A stretch of DNA of 64,000 bases from Aquimonas sp044377145 (lineage in GTDB: Bacteria > Pseudomonadota > Gammaproteobacteria > Xanthomonadales > Xanthomonadaceae), in contig NZ_JBILJQ010000003.1 of assembly GCF_044377145.1 (NCBI RefSeq), positions 101,060 to 165,059 on the forward strand. Reading direction: 5' to 3'. The stretch's first letter is position 1. Each line of letters starts with the position of its first letter. Below are positions 28,525 to 37,256 of this stretch, piece by piece. Under the pieces are notes generated by a model. That model did not search any database. It was given only the letters and a program-made list of their open reading frames with translations, and was not told the DNA's origin. The translations under genes and the position numbers were made by a program.

Positions 28525-31340
28525 GCGGCACAGCCGACACCGAGTCCGATCCGCTGTGGCCGCGACTGGCTGCACTGTTCGAGCAGCTGATGGATCTGCC
28601 AGTCGAGGACCAAGGCTCGCATCTGGAAGTGCTCGCGCTCGAATCGCCGTTGCTGGCACAACGCCTGCGGGTGCTGCTGCTGGCGCATGCGCGCAGCGAC
28701 CCCAAGCTGGCCCGTGGCGCCGCATTCTCGGCTTTCGAGCTGGACGAGCCGCCGCTTGAAGTGGGCGACCGCGTCGGCCCCTGGCAACTGCTGCGGCGCC
28801 TTGGCGAAGGCGGCATGGGCGAGGTCTGGCGGGCCGAACGCCATGAGGGCGAACTGCGCTACGAGGTCGCGCTCAAGCGCATCCGCGGCGGTGCGCAACT
28901 GCCTGAGTTGAAGGCTCGTTTTCTGCGCGAACGAGGCATTCTTGCGCGCCTCACCCACCCGCACATCGCTCGCTTCATCGATGCCGGCATTGACGCCCAG
29001 GGTTCACCTTGGCTTGCGATGGAGTTCGTCGACGGCGAGAACCTGCTGAGTTACTGCGAGCAGCGTCAGCTGTCGCCGCGGGCGCGCATCCAGCTCAGCC
29101 TGCAGGTGCTGGCCGCACTCGACCACGCCCACCGCATGCTGGTGGTGCATCGCGATCTCAAGCCCGGCAATGTGCTGGTCGATCGCGATGGCGAGGTCAA
29201 GCTGCTCGACTTCGGCATCGCCAAACTGCTGGAGTCGGCGCCCGAGCTCACCGCCACCCGCGCGCATGCCCCGCTGACGCCACGCTATGCAGCGCCGGAA
29301 CAGTTGGCTGGGGACGCGGTCGGCACCGCTGCCGATGTGTACTCCGCCGGCGTGCTGCTGTTCGAGCTGCTCAGCGGGCGCTCGCCGTTCGGCGATGAGG
29401 TCGGCAGCAGCACGCGGCGCAGCCCGGACTCGCTGTGGCAGGCGTGGTCACGCAGCGCCAGTGCGGGCAGTACGGCGGCGGCCTATACGCTCGACCCGCG
29501 GCTGCTGCGCCGGCAGCTGCGCGGTGAGCTGCAGTTGATCCTCAGCCGCGCCCTGGCGGCCGCGCCCGAAGATCGCTATCCATCCGCTGCCGCCTTCGCT
29601 GACGATCTGCAGGCTTGGCTGGATGAGCGCCCGCTGCGCAGTCGGCCGACGCCCTGGCCCAACCGACTCTACAAGCTGATCCGCCGACACCGCCTGGCCA
29701 GCGCCAGCCTCGCGCTGGCGCTGTTTGCAGTCGTGGGAGGGCTGGTGGTCAGCCTGCACCAGGCACAGCAAGCCGAGCAGCGTGCCGCTCAGGCCGAGGC
29801 CGCCCGCGCGTTTCTCGGCGAGGTATTCAGTGCGGCCGATCCACAGCTGCACGGCGACACCCCACCCAGTCTCAACGAGCTCCTGCAGCGCGGCGCGGAG
29901 CGGCTGCAATCCAATGACCGTCTGGACCCGCGCACACGCGTGCTGCTGCAGCAGGATCTCGGCCGGGTCAGCCTTAGCCTTGACCAGCGCAGCCAGGCCG
30001 CGGCGCTGTTGGCTCAGGCCGAAGCCGCGGCGGCACAGGCCGGGCTGGATGCGCAGGAGCAGCGCAGCCTGCAGCTGGACCTGGCCGAACTTGCACTGGC
30101 CCAGGATCAAGCCGAAAGCGGCTGGCAGCGTCTCCACGCGCTGCCGCTGCCATCGACGCAGCACGCGCCCTCGGCGCAGGACCTGCGCGAACTCGGCCTG
30201 CGCAGCCAGCTGCTCCAGGCGCGCTCGCAGCCCGCCGAGGCCTTGGCCCTGCTTGAACCCTACTTGCAGGCCGCGACCTGGCAGATCGAACCCGTGGGCA
30301 CGGGCCTGCTGGCCCACGCGGCCAGCGTGCAGATGCAGCTCGGCCGACCACGCGATGCACTGGCCAGCGTCGAGCGCGCCCTGCCCCTGCTGACGGTCGA
30401 CAGCCCGCTCGGCCTGCGCGTTCGCCTGTTCGAAACCGAGGTCGAAGCACTGCGCAGCCTGGTCGACACCCCGCGCGCGCTGGCGCGGCAGCGCGAGGTC
30501 ATCGACCTGCTGGAGCAGCGTCTCGGCAGCGCCCACACCCGCACGCTGTGGGCACGAATGATGTTATGCGGCCTGCTGATCGGTGATGGCGCCTTGGCCC
30601 AGGCCGATGCCGAGTACAGCGCCGTGTGGCCCGAACTACAGGGCGAAGAACGTACTGGCTCGATGCGCGCCGAGGCGCTGTGGGGCTGGGGAATGGTGGC
30701 GTTCCGGCGCGGCGAGTTCGCGCCAGCGCGACAGCGCTTCGAGCAGGCGCATGCGCTGTACGTGCAGGCCTTCGGCGCTGACTCCGGCAAGGCCCGTCAG
30801 GTTGCCGAGGCGCTGGCGATGGTGAGGGTGGAAACCGACGACATCGATGCCGGTTTGGCCGAGTTGCAGACCCTGGTCGCCGCAGCGCGCGCGGTCGATG
30901 ATCGCGCCCGGCTGGGCAGCCTGCTGAACTCGCAGGCGCTGGCCCTGCTCGCTGCCGAACGCCCAGCGCAGGCGCTGCCGCTGATCGAGCAGAGCCTCGC
31001 GCTCAGTGCCGAACTCGGCCAAGCCAGCTGGTGGACCCAGGTCATCCATGCCCGCGCGCTGCGCCTGGCCGGTGACCCCGAGGCTGCGGTCGCTGTGGCC
31101 GAACCGGTGGTCGCACACTACCGCGATGTGCTTTCGCCCAAGGGCGGCCCACGCCGCGCCGAGGCCGAACGCGAGCTGGCCCTGGCCCTGCAGCAGGGCG
31201 GGCCGGAGGCGCGGGCGCGGGCTGCGAACCTGCTCGAAAGCGCGCTGGCCCAGCGCCGCAGTGCCTTGGGCGACGACAGCCCGCTGACCCGCCAGAGTGG
31301 GATCGAGCTGGCGCAGGCGCGCGCTTACAGCCCGCGGTAG
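28521..31340 (+). CDS. membrane Ser/Thr protein kinase with C-terminal TPR-like region
   Basis: A 939-residue Hanks-type kinase. The glycine-rich loop is LGEGGMGEVWRAER (~residues 93-106), the catalytic Lys is in VALKRIRGG (~118), the catalytic loop is VVHRDLKPGNVLVD (~207-220) and the metal-binding DFG is in LLDFGIAKLL (~229). The kinase domain ends near 370. One transmembrane helix (LASASLALALFAVVGGLVVSL, ~391-412) separates it from a ~520-residue helical, Ala/Leu/Gln-rich part with TPR-like repeats, predicted periplasmic. The ~75 residues before the kinase are helical. All catalytic residues are present. Coupled to the sigma factor gene, whose product is a plausible target or effector. Confidence 0.93.
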   Translation: MSGTADTESDPLWPRLAALFEQLMDLPVEDQGSHLEVLALESPLLAQRLRVLLLAHARSDPKLARGAAFSAFELDEPPLEVGDRVGPWQLLRRLGEGGMGEVWRAERHEGELRYEVALKRIRGGAQLPELKARFLRERGILARLTHPHIARFIDAGIDAQGSPWLAMEFVDGENLLSYCEQRQLSPRARIQLSLQVLAALDHAHRMLVVHRDLKPGNVLVDRDGEVKLLDFGIAKLLESAPELTATRAHAPLTPRYAAPEQLAGDAVGTAADVYSAGVLLFELLSGRSPFGDEVGSSTRRSPDSLWQAWSRSASAGSTAAAYTLDPRLLRRQLRGELQLILSRALAAAPEDRYPSAAAFADDLQAWLDERPLRSRPTPWPNRLYKLIRRHRLASASLALALFAVVGGLVVSLHQAQQAEQRAAQAEAARAFLGEVFSAADPQLHGDTPPSLNELLQRGAERLQSNDRLDPRTRVLLQQDLGRVSLSLDQRSQAAALLAQAEAAAAQAGLDAQEQRSLQLDLAELALAQDQAESGWQRLHALPLPSTQHAPSAQDLRELGLRSQLLQARSQPAEALALLEPYLQAATWQIEPVGTGLLAHAASVQMQLGRPRDALASVERALPLLTVDSPLGLRVRLFETEVEALRSLVDTPRALARQREVIDLLEQRLGSAHTRTLWARMMLCGLLIGDGALAQADAEYSAVWPELQGEERTGSMRAEALWGWGMVAFRRGEFAPARQRFEQAHALYVQAFGADSGKARQVAEALAMVRVETDDIDAGLAELQTLVAAARAVDDRARLGSLLNSQALALLAAERPAQALPLIEQSLALSAELGQASWWTQVIHARALRLAGDPEAAVAVAEPVVAHYRDVLSPKGGPRRAEAERELALALQQGGPEARARAANLLESALAQRRSALGDDSPLTRQSGIELAQARAYSPR

Positions 31341-31469
31341 TGCGACCGCATGCAGCCGCGGGCAAGGCCTGCTTCATTCGGATCGCAGCCACAGGCGCGT
31401 TCGCACAACCCCGCCGGATTTGTGATCACATTTGCGTATCCCGAGAAGTTCAAACTCCGGAGTCTCCGC

Positions 31470-32903
31470 ATGCCTCGCTTCAACACCGCCGCGCCAAGTG
31501 TTTCCGCAGCTGTCGCGGACGCTCCGCTGCCTACGCATCTGCGCGTGCGCGTCGCCCAGGTCCTGATCGCCGCACTCGGCGCGCTGGCTGTCAGCACTGT
31601 GGCTACAGCCCAGGTCTCGCTTGATTCAAGCTTCGCCACCGCTGGCAGGCGCACGGTCTCGTTCGATCTCGACAGCGCCGCTACCGATGGCGCCCGGCGG
31701 ATTTTCCCGACCGCCAACGGTGGCTATCTGGTCATCGGCGAAGCCAGCAACAGCGGCGTCGCGCTGGCCTTGACCCGCCTGTCCGCCAGCGGCGCGATCG
31801 ACATCAGCTTCGGCACCAATGGCAAGCGCAGCTATCCGCTGCAAGTGGATTCGGTCGCCGATGTCGCCCAGGACTCACAGGGCCGGCTGGTCTTCATCGG
31901 CACCGAAGCGGTCAGCGGTGGCAGCGATGTGTTCATCGCCCGGCTGCTGCCGAGCGGTGAGGTCGATGCAAGCTTTGGCTTTCTGGGCCTTGCGCGGATC
32001 AATGTTCAGGCCCAGGACGAAGCGTTCGCACTGGCGATCGGACCGCAGGACCAAGCGCTGGTGCTGGTGCGTACGCGCGCCAATTCGTCCTTGGGCTGGG
32101 CGGGCTATGTGGCGGCACTGGACGCTGCCGGGCAGAACCCGGTCTCGACGGTGGTGTCTGGCATTCCCGAAGCGGGTAGCGGAGCGCTTGCCTGGTCGAG
32201 CGGGCGCAACGCACTGCTGGTTGGGCTGAGCTCGTCCGGCAGCCAGACCTGCAACGTGGGCCTGTATCAGGTCAGCCTAAGCGGTAGCGGCGCCGCTCAG
32301 CAGCTCGCATCAGGCTTCCTGGGCGGCGTCACCCTGTTCAACACCACCAACGGCTGCACGCAGGCGCGCATCAATGCGGTATCGGCGTTGCCCGGCAGCG
32401 GCGGCGCCCTGATGGCCGGGCAGCGCGAAGACCCCACGGCACCTGGCAGCGGCCGCCAGCGGGGCATGCTGCTGCGTTTCGCCGCGAGCGGCGGGATTGA
32501 TCCAAGCTTCAACGGCGACGGCGTGCGGGTGGAGCCGGCGGCATTTCCGGCCACCGATCTGGTGTTCCGGGCCGTAGCAGTTGACCCGCAGGGGCGCACG
32601 CTGGTCGCAGGCAACAGCCGAAACAGCGCCGGTCCGACCAGTGCTTTTGCGCTCTGGCGCTACCTGCCCAACGGCACACCTGACACCAGCTTCAACAGCG
32701 GCAGCGCCCAGATCATCACGACCTTCCCCGCTGCCAATGGTCTGGACTCACCGCTTGCTGCAGCCAATGATCTGCGCCTGATCGGCCCGCGCATTCTTGT
32801 CGCCGGGCGCAGCCGATGGACCGGCGTCAGCGATGACGACTTCGCGATTGCGGCATTCACCACGCCGGATGCGACGCTGTTCAGCAACGGCTTCGAGCCA
32901 TAG
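31470..32903 (+). CDS. secreted delta-60 repeat protein with C-terminal FxxGFE tail
   Basis: A 477-residue exported protein. A long signal sequence ends near residue 48 (VLIAALGALAVSTVATAQ). The mature part begins VSLDSSFATAGRRTVSFDLD and contains repeats with the delta-60 pattern, in which SFxxxGxxxxxF alternates with (A)VDPQGR-type strands: IDISFGTNGKRSY, VDASFGFLGLARI, IDPSFNGDGVRVEPAAF, PDTSFNSGSAQIITTF. These form a predicted beta-propeller or beta-helix. The protein ends DATLFSNGFEP, resembling the end of the sorbosone dehydrogenase fusion in this window (VFADGFES). CCGGAG at 31456-31461 supports the ATG at 31470. Function unknown; it follows the kinase gene by 129 bases. Confidence 0.85.
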   Translation: MPRFNTAAPSVSAAVADAPLPTHLRVRVAQVLIAALGALAVSTVATAQVSLDSSFATAGRRTVSFDLDSAATDGARRIFPTANGGYLVIGEASNSGVALALTRLSASGAIDISFGTNGKRSYPLQVDSVADVAQDSQGRLVFIGTEAVSGGSDVFIARLLPSGEVDASFGFLGLARINVQAQDEAFALAIGPQDQALVLVRTRANSSLGWAGYVAALDAAGQNPVSTVVSGIPEAGSGALAWSSGRNALLVGLSSSGSQTCNVGLYQVSLSGSGAAQQLASGFLGGVTLFNTTNGCTQARINAVSALPGSGGALMAGQREDPTAPGSGRQRGMLLRFAASGGIDPSFNGDGVRVEPAAFPATDLVFRAVAVDPQGRTLVAGNSRNSAGPTSAFALWRYLPNGTPDTSFNSGSAQIITTFPAANGLDSPLAAANDLRLIGPRILVAGRSRWTGVSDDDFAIAAFTTPDATLFSNGFEP

Positions 32904-33020
32904 GCATCTGCGAAGCGCGGTGCTCACCGAGCTGAGGGTGGCACGCGGTTGCGGTTGTGTGTGCAGAAACATGTCAGTTCCGCGCGGCAGTGACGTATGG
33001 CTTAAAGCAAGCAGACGACA

Positions 33021-33056
33021 CCGCCACGACGGTAACGCCACGACGGTAACGCCACT
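33021..33056. repeat. 14-base tandem repeat, about 2.5 copies
   Basis: The unit CGCCACGACGGTAA repeats in tandem within the 326-base spacer 32904-33229 between the delta-60 gene and the Cys-rich peptide gene. I see no gene in that spacer. Confidence 0.7.
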
Positions 33057-33229
33057 GTACGTGCCCACAGGCGAACAGATGGGTAGACTACGCACGCCAG
33101 CCGGCTTTCCTCAGGAATCCATAGCGCTTGCCACGTCAGCGGAATGGCGTCAGCGGCACGACGGATGCTGGCGTTTCAGTACGGATCTCGCTGCGATCAC
33201 CCCATGACACAACAACGGAGCACACACGC

Positions 33230-33520
33230 ATGAAGCCTTTGATGTTTGCCGCTGCAATTATTTTCTTGGTGTCCAGCACCGCGTCGGCTACCCCGCGACA
33301 AGAGGCAGGACTGCAGCCCTTCGAGTTTGCGAGCGCCGAAAACCTGAAGTCGATCAGCGTTTCGTCCGTCGTAGAAGCGACGACCGAAATCAGCGAGTTC
33401 TGCTGGATCACTTACAGCACCTGCATGCTCCAATGCGGCTTCACTGACCCCGCACAGTTCCCGGTTGATGCCTGCTCGGAAGCGTGCTTCAACGAGTACA
33501 TGAGTTGCGCTGGGTTCTGA
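33230..33520 (+). CDS. small secreted protein with symmetric six-cysteine pattern
   Basis: A 96-residue protein. MKPLMFAAAIIFLVSSTASA is a classic signal peptide with an AxA-like cleavage site near residue 20. The mature ~76 residues have a polar N-terminal half and a C-terminal domain with six cysteines spaced CX6CX3CX12CX3CX6C, a mirror-symmetric arrangement. Paired CX3C units separated by a turn are the hallmark of helical hairpins (alpha-hairpinin-like), with the outer cysteines possibly adding a third disulfide. AACGGAG at about 33214-33220 supports the ATG. GC content and codon choice are slightly more AT-rich than neighbours at the N-terminus. No family recognised; a secreted peptide or envelope factor is an inference. 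Confidence 0.75.
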   Translation: MKPLMFAAAIIFLVSSTASATPRQEAGLQPFEFASAENLKSISVSSVVEATTEISEFCWITYSTCMLQCGFTDPAQFPVDACSEACFNEYMSCAGF

Positions 33521-33527
33521 TCTGGTA

Positions 33528-33572
33528 AGGCCTGAGCAACGCAGGCCTGATGAGCCCGCATCGGATCAGGCC
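33528..33572 (+). terminator. overlapping hairpins after the Cys-rich peptide gene
   Basis: Two alternative stems share an arm: AGGCCTG/CAGGCCT (33528-33534 with 33542-33548) and GGCCTGAT/ATCAGGCC (33544-33551 with 33565-33572). They lie 8 bases after the stop codon. No U run follows, so termination is likely but unproven. The remainder of the spacer to 33864 shows no gene. Confidence 0.5.
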
Positions 33573-33864
33573 CGCGATTACCACACCGGGTCGATCGCGA
33601 GATATGCAGCTGCCGGCTGCGACGCAGGCATGCTTCCTGTCGACCAGCGCATATCGGCGGCACTGAACGAGGCACCGATCTTCGCCGCGCTCTTGCGCGC
33701 GGCGAAGGTCCTCTATCGGCGCGCTGTGCGCTGTCGCCCTGCGCCACCCCCGCAAGCCTGCCCGCTTCACCGCTGCCACTGCGCTGCCAGAAGCCCGGCG
33801 CGAAATTTGCATCCTTGGCTGGTCGACGAACAGGTGCGAGCCGGCACCGCCAAGGAGACCATGG

Positions 33865-34161
33865 ATGCCTCAGCCGATCCTGCACATCTACCAGCAGGCC
33901 TTTCCGCACGATATGCCGGCCATCGTTGGCACTGCAGAGGCGCTGGATGTTCTGCGGGCGGCCATCGGCAACGCATTGGCGCGCGGCGAGGCGCTCAGCC
34001 GGGATGTGTTGGACTCGGCCGGCGAAGGCTATGTGGTGAAGGTCTGCTGTCGGCTTCCGCACAAAGCCGAAGCGCCGCCCGGCAGCTTTCGCGAGAAACT
34101 CGGCAAGGACGATCTGGAGCCGCTGCCGAGTACGTTCTGGGAGCGGCTCGGCGCCCGCTAG
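33865..34161 (+). CDS. hypothetical protein, 98 residues
   Basis: A small cytosolic protein without signal peptide or membrane segment, starting MPQPILHIYQQAFPHDMPA. It has an alpha/beta look (VGTAEALDVLRAAIGNALA, then GEGYVVKVCCRLP) and ends in a charged tail (KLGKDDLEPLPSTFWERLGAR). AAGGAG lies eight bases upstream of the ATG at 33865, which supports this start over the out-of-frame ATG at 33861. No family is recognised and neighbours give no clue. Confidence 0.6.
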   Translation: MPQPILHIYQQAFPHDMPAIVGTAEALDVLRAAIGNALARGEALSRDVLDSAGEGYVVKVCCRLPHKAEAPPGSFREKLGKDDLEPLPSTFWERLGAR

Positions 34162-34239
34162 CGGCGCCAGCTTGAGCGGGCGATCCGCCACCCCGGCGAA
34201 GGCTGCCGCGACCGCTCGACTCCGCCCCTCGGAGACCCC

Positions 34240-34932
34240 ATGCGCTCTGCCTGCAACCGCTGTCTGCACCTGCTCAGCGTGCTCGTTCTCGTTCTCGTAG
34301 CCACTTCAGCAATCGGCAGCGCGGGCGCGGAGGACGCAACTCGCGGCGCGCTCACATCGCCCGTCAACAGCGTGGCAGCGATCGTGGATTTCATCGAGCG
34401 CCCGCGCCCTGGGCTCGAATCGCGCGAGCGGAACCCGCCGCTTGAGCCGCTCAGCACCAGCCCTCGGCGCAACGCCCGGGTCAGGCTCGAAGGCCGCTCA
34501 GATCCCGCGGGTCGGGTCCGTGCTCGGCGGGTCTTCCTCGCGGGGCTCACGTTGGGCCCACGGCAGACGGCTGGTCGAGCGCTCGATCATCCGCCGCACC
34601 TTGGGCGAGCCCTCGCCGCGGTGCAGCGCCCGCAGGCGTTCCGGCACGACTGCATCGTCGCGGGTGATGCGGCTGTTGTGGCGCAGGTAGTCGAGCCAAG
34701 TCGCAGTCTTGTAGCGCTCGATCCACAGCCGCGGATCGTGCAGATCACGCAGCAGAACCCACTGATGCGCTCCATCGCGGCGGCGAATGCGGCGCCGTTC
34801 GGCCATTGCGTTCAGGAACGGCACGATGTCGGGTTCATCGATGATCCACTCGATGGTGACCACGACCGGGCCGGTGCGAGACTCCACCGCCACCGCGGTC
34901 ACGGGTTCCTCGTAGCGGCGCAGCGGGTCTAG
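34240..34932 (+). CDS. possible exported protein or gene remnant, antisense over the MFS gene end
   Basis: The first 31 residues (MRSACNRCLHLLSVLVLVLV, then ATSAIGSAGA) form a convincing signal peptide, and CGGAGACCCC precedes the ATG. Residues to about 87 look plausible as protein. Beyond 34498 the frame lies antisense to the C-terminus of the MFS transporter and reads as shadow sequence. The likely explanations are a truncated secreted-protein gene whose 3' end was lost or a chance signal-like frame. Treat only 34240-34497 as potentially coding. Confidence 0.3.
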   Translation: MRSACNRCLHLLSVLVLVLVATSAIGSAGAEDATRGALTSPVNSVAAIVDFIERPRPGLESRERNPPLEPLSTSPRRNARVRLEGRSDPAGRVRARRVFLAGLTLGPRQTAGRALDHPPHLGRALAAVQRPQAFRHDCIVAGDAAVVAQVVEPSRSLVALDPQPRIVQITQQNPLMRSIAAANAAPFGHCVQERHDVGFIDDPLDGDHDRAGARLHRHRGHGFLVAAQRV

Positions 34933-36150
34933 ATCGCGTTGTGCGGATTGCTCAAGCGGCAGCAGCCAGCCCAGGGCCGCGCTGCCGAGCAGGGCGCCGG
35001 CCGCGCCAAGCAGGGCGGCCTCGACGCTGTGCGATTCGGCCAACTGTCCCCACAGCCAGCTGCCCACCGCCAGCCCGCCAAACGCCGCCATCTGGTACAG
35101 CGACAGTGCTCGCGCAACGACCCAGCGTGGTGCAGCCAGCTGCACGGCGACATTGAGATTGGACAAGGCCAGCACCCAGCCGCCGCCAGCACCCAGCATC
35201 ATCAGTGCGGTCAAGGCGAACACCGGACGGGTGGCAACAACGACCAGGGCCAGCGCGAACACGACGCTGGCCGCCTGCACCAGCGCCTCGGTCGACAGGC
35301 GTGTGCGCAACTGCGCGCTGCCGAGGGCGGCACACACCGCACCGAGGCCAAAGGCGCCGAGCAAGAGGCCGTAGCCCAGTGCGCCACCCGCGCCCAGCCG
35401 AGCCGCGATCAGCGGCAGCAGGGCCAGAACCGCGCCGGCGCCAAGCCCGAACGCCACGCTGCGCAACAGCACCGTGCGAATGGTTGGCGACAGAGTCACA
35501 TAGCGCAGTCCGGCGGCCATCGCACTGCCCAGGCGTTCGCGCGGCAGCAGCGGCGGCTCATACCCGGGTTGCCAACGCCACAGCACGGCGATCAAGCCCA
35601 CATAGCTCAGCGCGTTGACAGCAAAGGCGGCGGCGGCACCGGCAGCCGCCACGATCGCGCCACCGATCGCCGGGCCGGTGCTGCGGGCTAGATTGAAGCC
35701 CATGCTGTTCAGCGCAACGGCGGCGGGCACCTGCGGGCGCGGCACCATGTCCTGCACTGAGGCCTGCCAGGCCGGCGCATGAAACGAACTGCCGCAGCCG
35801 ATCAGGAAGGTGAAGGCGAGCAGCAGCCACGGCGTCAGCACCTGCAGCCATGCACACAACGCCAGCAGTGCCGACACGATCAGCATGAAGCCCTGCGCGC
35901 CCAGCATGACGCGCCGCCGATCCCAGCTGTCGGCGATCGCTCCGCCCAGCAGCGACAGCAGCACCACCGGCAGCGCAACCGAGGTCTGCACCAGGGCCAC
36001 CATCCCAGCCTGAGCGGTCATCTCCAGCATCAGCCAAGCGGCGCCGACCGATTGGATCAGACCACCGAAGTTGGAAGCCAAGCTGGCGAACCAGACCCTG
36101 CGAAAGACCGGAACGCGAAACGGCGACAGTGCGGTGACCGGAACATCCAT
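34498..36150 (-). CDS. MFS transporter (EntS-like, MFS_3) with C-terminal ABM-like domain
   Basis: A 550-residue exporter. Residues ~8-405 contain 12 hydrophobic helices with the helix 2-3 loop motif GGAIADSWDRRRVML (the MFS A-motif) and the family N-terminus SPFRVPVFRRVWFASLASNF. After residue ~410, a soluble domain (TGPVVVTIEWIIDEPDIVPF, FLNAMAERRRIRRRDGAHQW, DPRLWIERYKTATWLDYLRH) resembles the dimeric alpha/beta-barrel (antibiotic biosynthesis monooxygenase-like) extension found in this subgroup. The ATG at 36150 is preferred; 36159 (MRAMDVP) is an in-frame alternative. Relatives export siderophores or drugs; substrate here is unknown. Confidence 0.9.
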   Translation of the reverse strand: MDVPVTALSPFRVPVFRRVWFASLASNFGGLIQSVGAAWLMLEMTAQAGMVALVQTSVALPVVLLSLLGGAIADSWDRRRVMLGAQGFMLIVSALLALCAWLQVLTPWLLLAFTFLIGCGSSFHAPAWQASVQDMVPRPQVPAAVALNSMGFNLARSTGPAIGGAIVAAAGAAAAFAVNALSYVGLIAVLWRWQPGYEPPLLPRERLGSAMAAGLRYVTLSPTIRTVLLRSVAFGLGAGAVLALLPLIAARLGAGGALGYGLLLGAFGLGAVCAALGSAQLRTRLSTEALVQAASVVFALALVVVATRPVFALTALMMLGAGGGWVLALSNLNVAVQLAAPRWVVARALSLYQMAAFGGLAVGSWLWGQLAESHSVEAALLGAAGALLGSAALGWLLPLEQSAQRDLDPLRRYEEPVTAVAVESRTGPVVVTIEWIIDEPDIVPFLNAMAERRRIRRRDGAHQWVLLRDLHDPRLWIERYKTATWLDYLRHNSRITRDDAVVPERLRALHRGEGSPKVRRMIERSTSRLPWAQREPREEDPPSTDPTRGI

Positions 36151-36401
36151 CGCCCGCATTGTAGAGGTGAGCGAAAGCCCAGGGCGCCGACACAGGGACA
36201 CGCATCCGGCTAGATCGGTACGCGGGCTTGGCCCACTCGGCGAACGCGGCATCCACGTCGAACGCGTGCCTTCTGCAGCGCGAACAATCGCCGCGCCCCA
36301 CTGCGCAATGACCGCACCGGCTGCGCCACCCGATGCCAAGCGAATGCGTGCGCGACGCCTGATCAACCAGCGATTCTTGCGCGGGGTGGAGACTGTGCGA
36401 A

Positions 36402-36596
36402 TCAGCCACTCGGCTCGCGCAGGCGCTGATGCAGGCGGGCCAAGGCAAGATTGATCCGCGCAACCGGGTCAGCACCGGCTTCGATATCGCTGCGGATCTC
36501 GGCCAACAGACGCATGCTGTCGGTTAACCCAGCGCGCAGAGTGCTGGCACAACATGATCGCTTCTCGCTCTGCGCATCAGCATCGTCGGCATTCAC
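36402..36596 (-). CDS. small hypothetical protein, 64 residues, GTG start
   Basis: A leftward frame starting at GTG (36596) with a strong GGAGGA ribosome-binding site eight bases upstream. The product (NADDADAQSEKRSCCASTLR..., then LTDSMRLLAEIRSDIEAGAD and RINLALARLHQRLREPSG) is predicted all-helical and acidic to neutral, without signal or membrane segment. It lies about 240 bases upstream of the MFS gene on the same strand. No family is recognised. Confidence 0.5.
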   Translation of the reverse strand: MNADDADAQSEKRSCCASTLRAGLTDSMRLLAEIRSDIEAGADPVARINLALARLHQRLREPSG

Positions 36597-36789
36597 GCGC
36601 TGTCCTCCGCGTTGGGTCTCGTAACGGCGATCAACGTATTTCAGCGTGTTCGCGGCTTCCCGACATCAACCGCGATGCCAGCAGCGCTCGCGCTGACCCG
36701 CGCCACGATGTGGGCAGGCACGCGGCCTTCGCTTCCAGCGCGCCGCCTGGGCCGGGTTCGTTGACCCGAACCGCTTCGGCGCGCACGAA

Positions 36790-36804
36790 GATAGTATTGC
36801 TATC
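36790..36804. promoter_or_regulatory. candidate operator palindrome upstream of the XRE gene
   Basis: GATAG-TATTG-CTATC is a perfect five-base inverted repeat with a five-base spacer, in a locally AT-rich patch 89 bases upstream of the XRE regulator start. XRE repressors often bind such palindromes near their own promoter. Autoregulation here is inferred. Confidence 0.3.
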
Positions 36805-36892
36805 CAAGATCAACGTGCAAGCCATTCTATCGCCAAGTGCGCACTCGTGACGCTATACAAGGCGCCGACGACCGACGCTGGCAGGCACCTTG

Positions 36893-37243
36893 ATGAATCT
36901 GCATGAGCGGGTGCGAGCAGCCCGCAAGCACTTGAATGCGACCCAAGAGAGCCTGGCCGCGTTGACTGGAGTCACCCGCGGCGCAGTTGCGCAATGGGAA
37001 ATGCCGAACGGCACCGCGCCCAGCGTGGAGAACCTGATCAAGATCGCGACGATCAGCGGCGTGGGTTTCGAGTGGCTCGCCACCGGGCGCGGCCCCCGCA
37101 CGCTGGGCGACGCCGCAACGGTGCGGGAACCGCAGCGCCCCGACTATGCCGCGGCCGACCCTTTGGATGTGGCACTCCGAGCAGCGATCGCGCGCCTGCC
37201 GGAGGCGAAGCGGCGCGCTTTACTGGAGCTGCTCCGCAAGTAG
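36893..37243 (+). CDS. XRE-family helix-turn-helix transcriptional regulator
   Basis: A 116-residue regulator. Residues 1-65 form the lambda-repressor-like DNA-binding domain: MNLHERVRAARKHLNATQES, LAALTGVTRGAVAQWEMPNG (recognition helix), then APSVENLIKIATISGVGFEW and WLATGRG. The C-terminal ~45 residues contain a linker and a helical tail (AAIARLPEAKRRALLELLRK). No peptidase-type cleavage domain is present, so it is not a LexA/CI-type self-cleaving repressor. TTG at 36890 precedes the ATG in frame; I chose ATG. It converges on the patatin-like gene with 13 bases between stops. Confidence 0.9.
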   Translation: MNLHERVRAARKHLNATQESLAALTGVTRGAVAQWEMPNGTAPSVENLIKIATISGVGFEWLATGRGPRTLGDAATVREPQRPDYAAADPLDVALRAAIARLPEAKRRALLELLRK

Positions 37244-37256
37244 CCCGGCAGACGGA

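Noticed and set aside
36631..36825. 64-residue leftward frame upstream of the XRE gene
   Set aside because: It has no ribosome-binding site and a composition typical of non-coding frames; it also overlaps the candidate operator.
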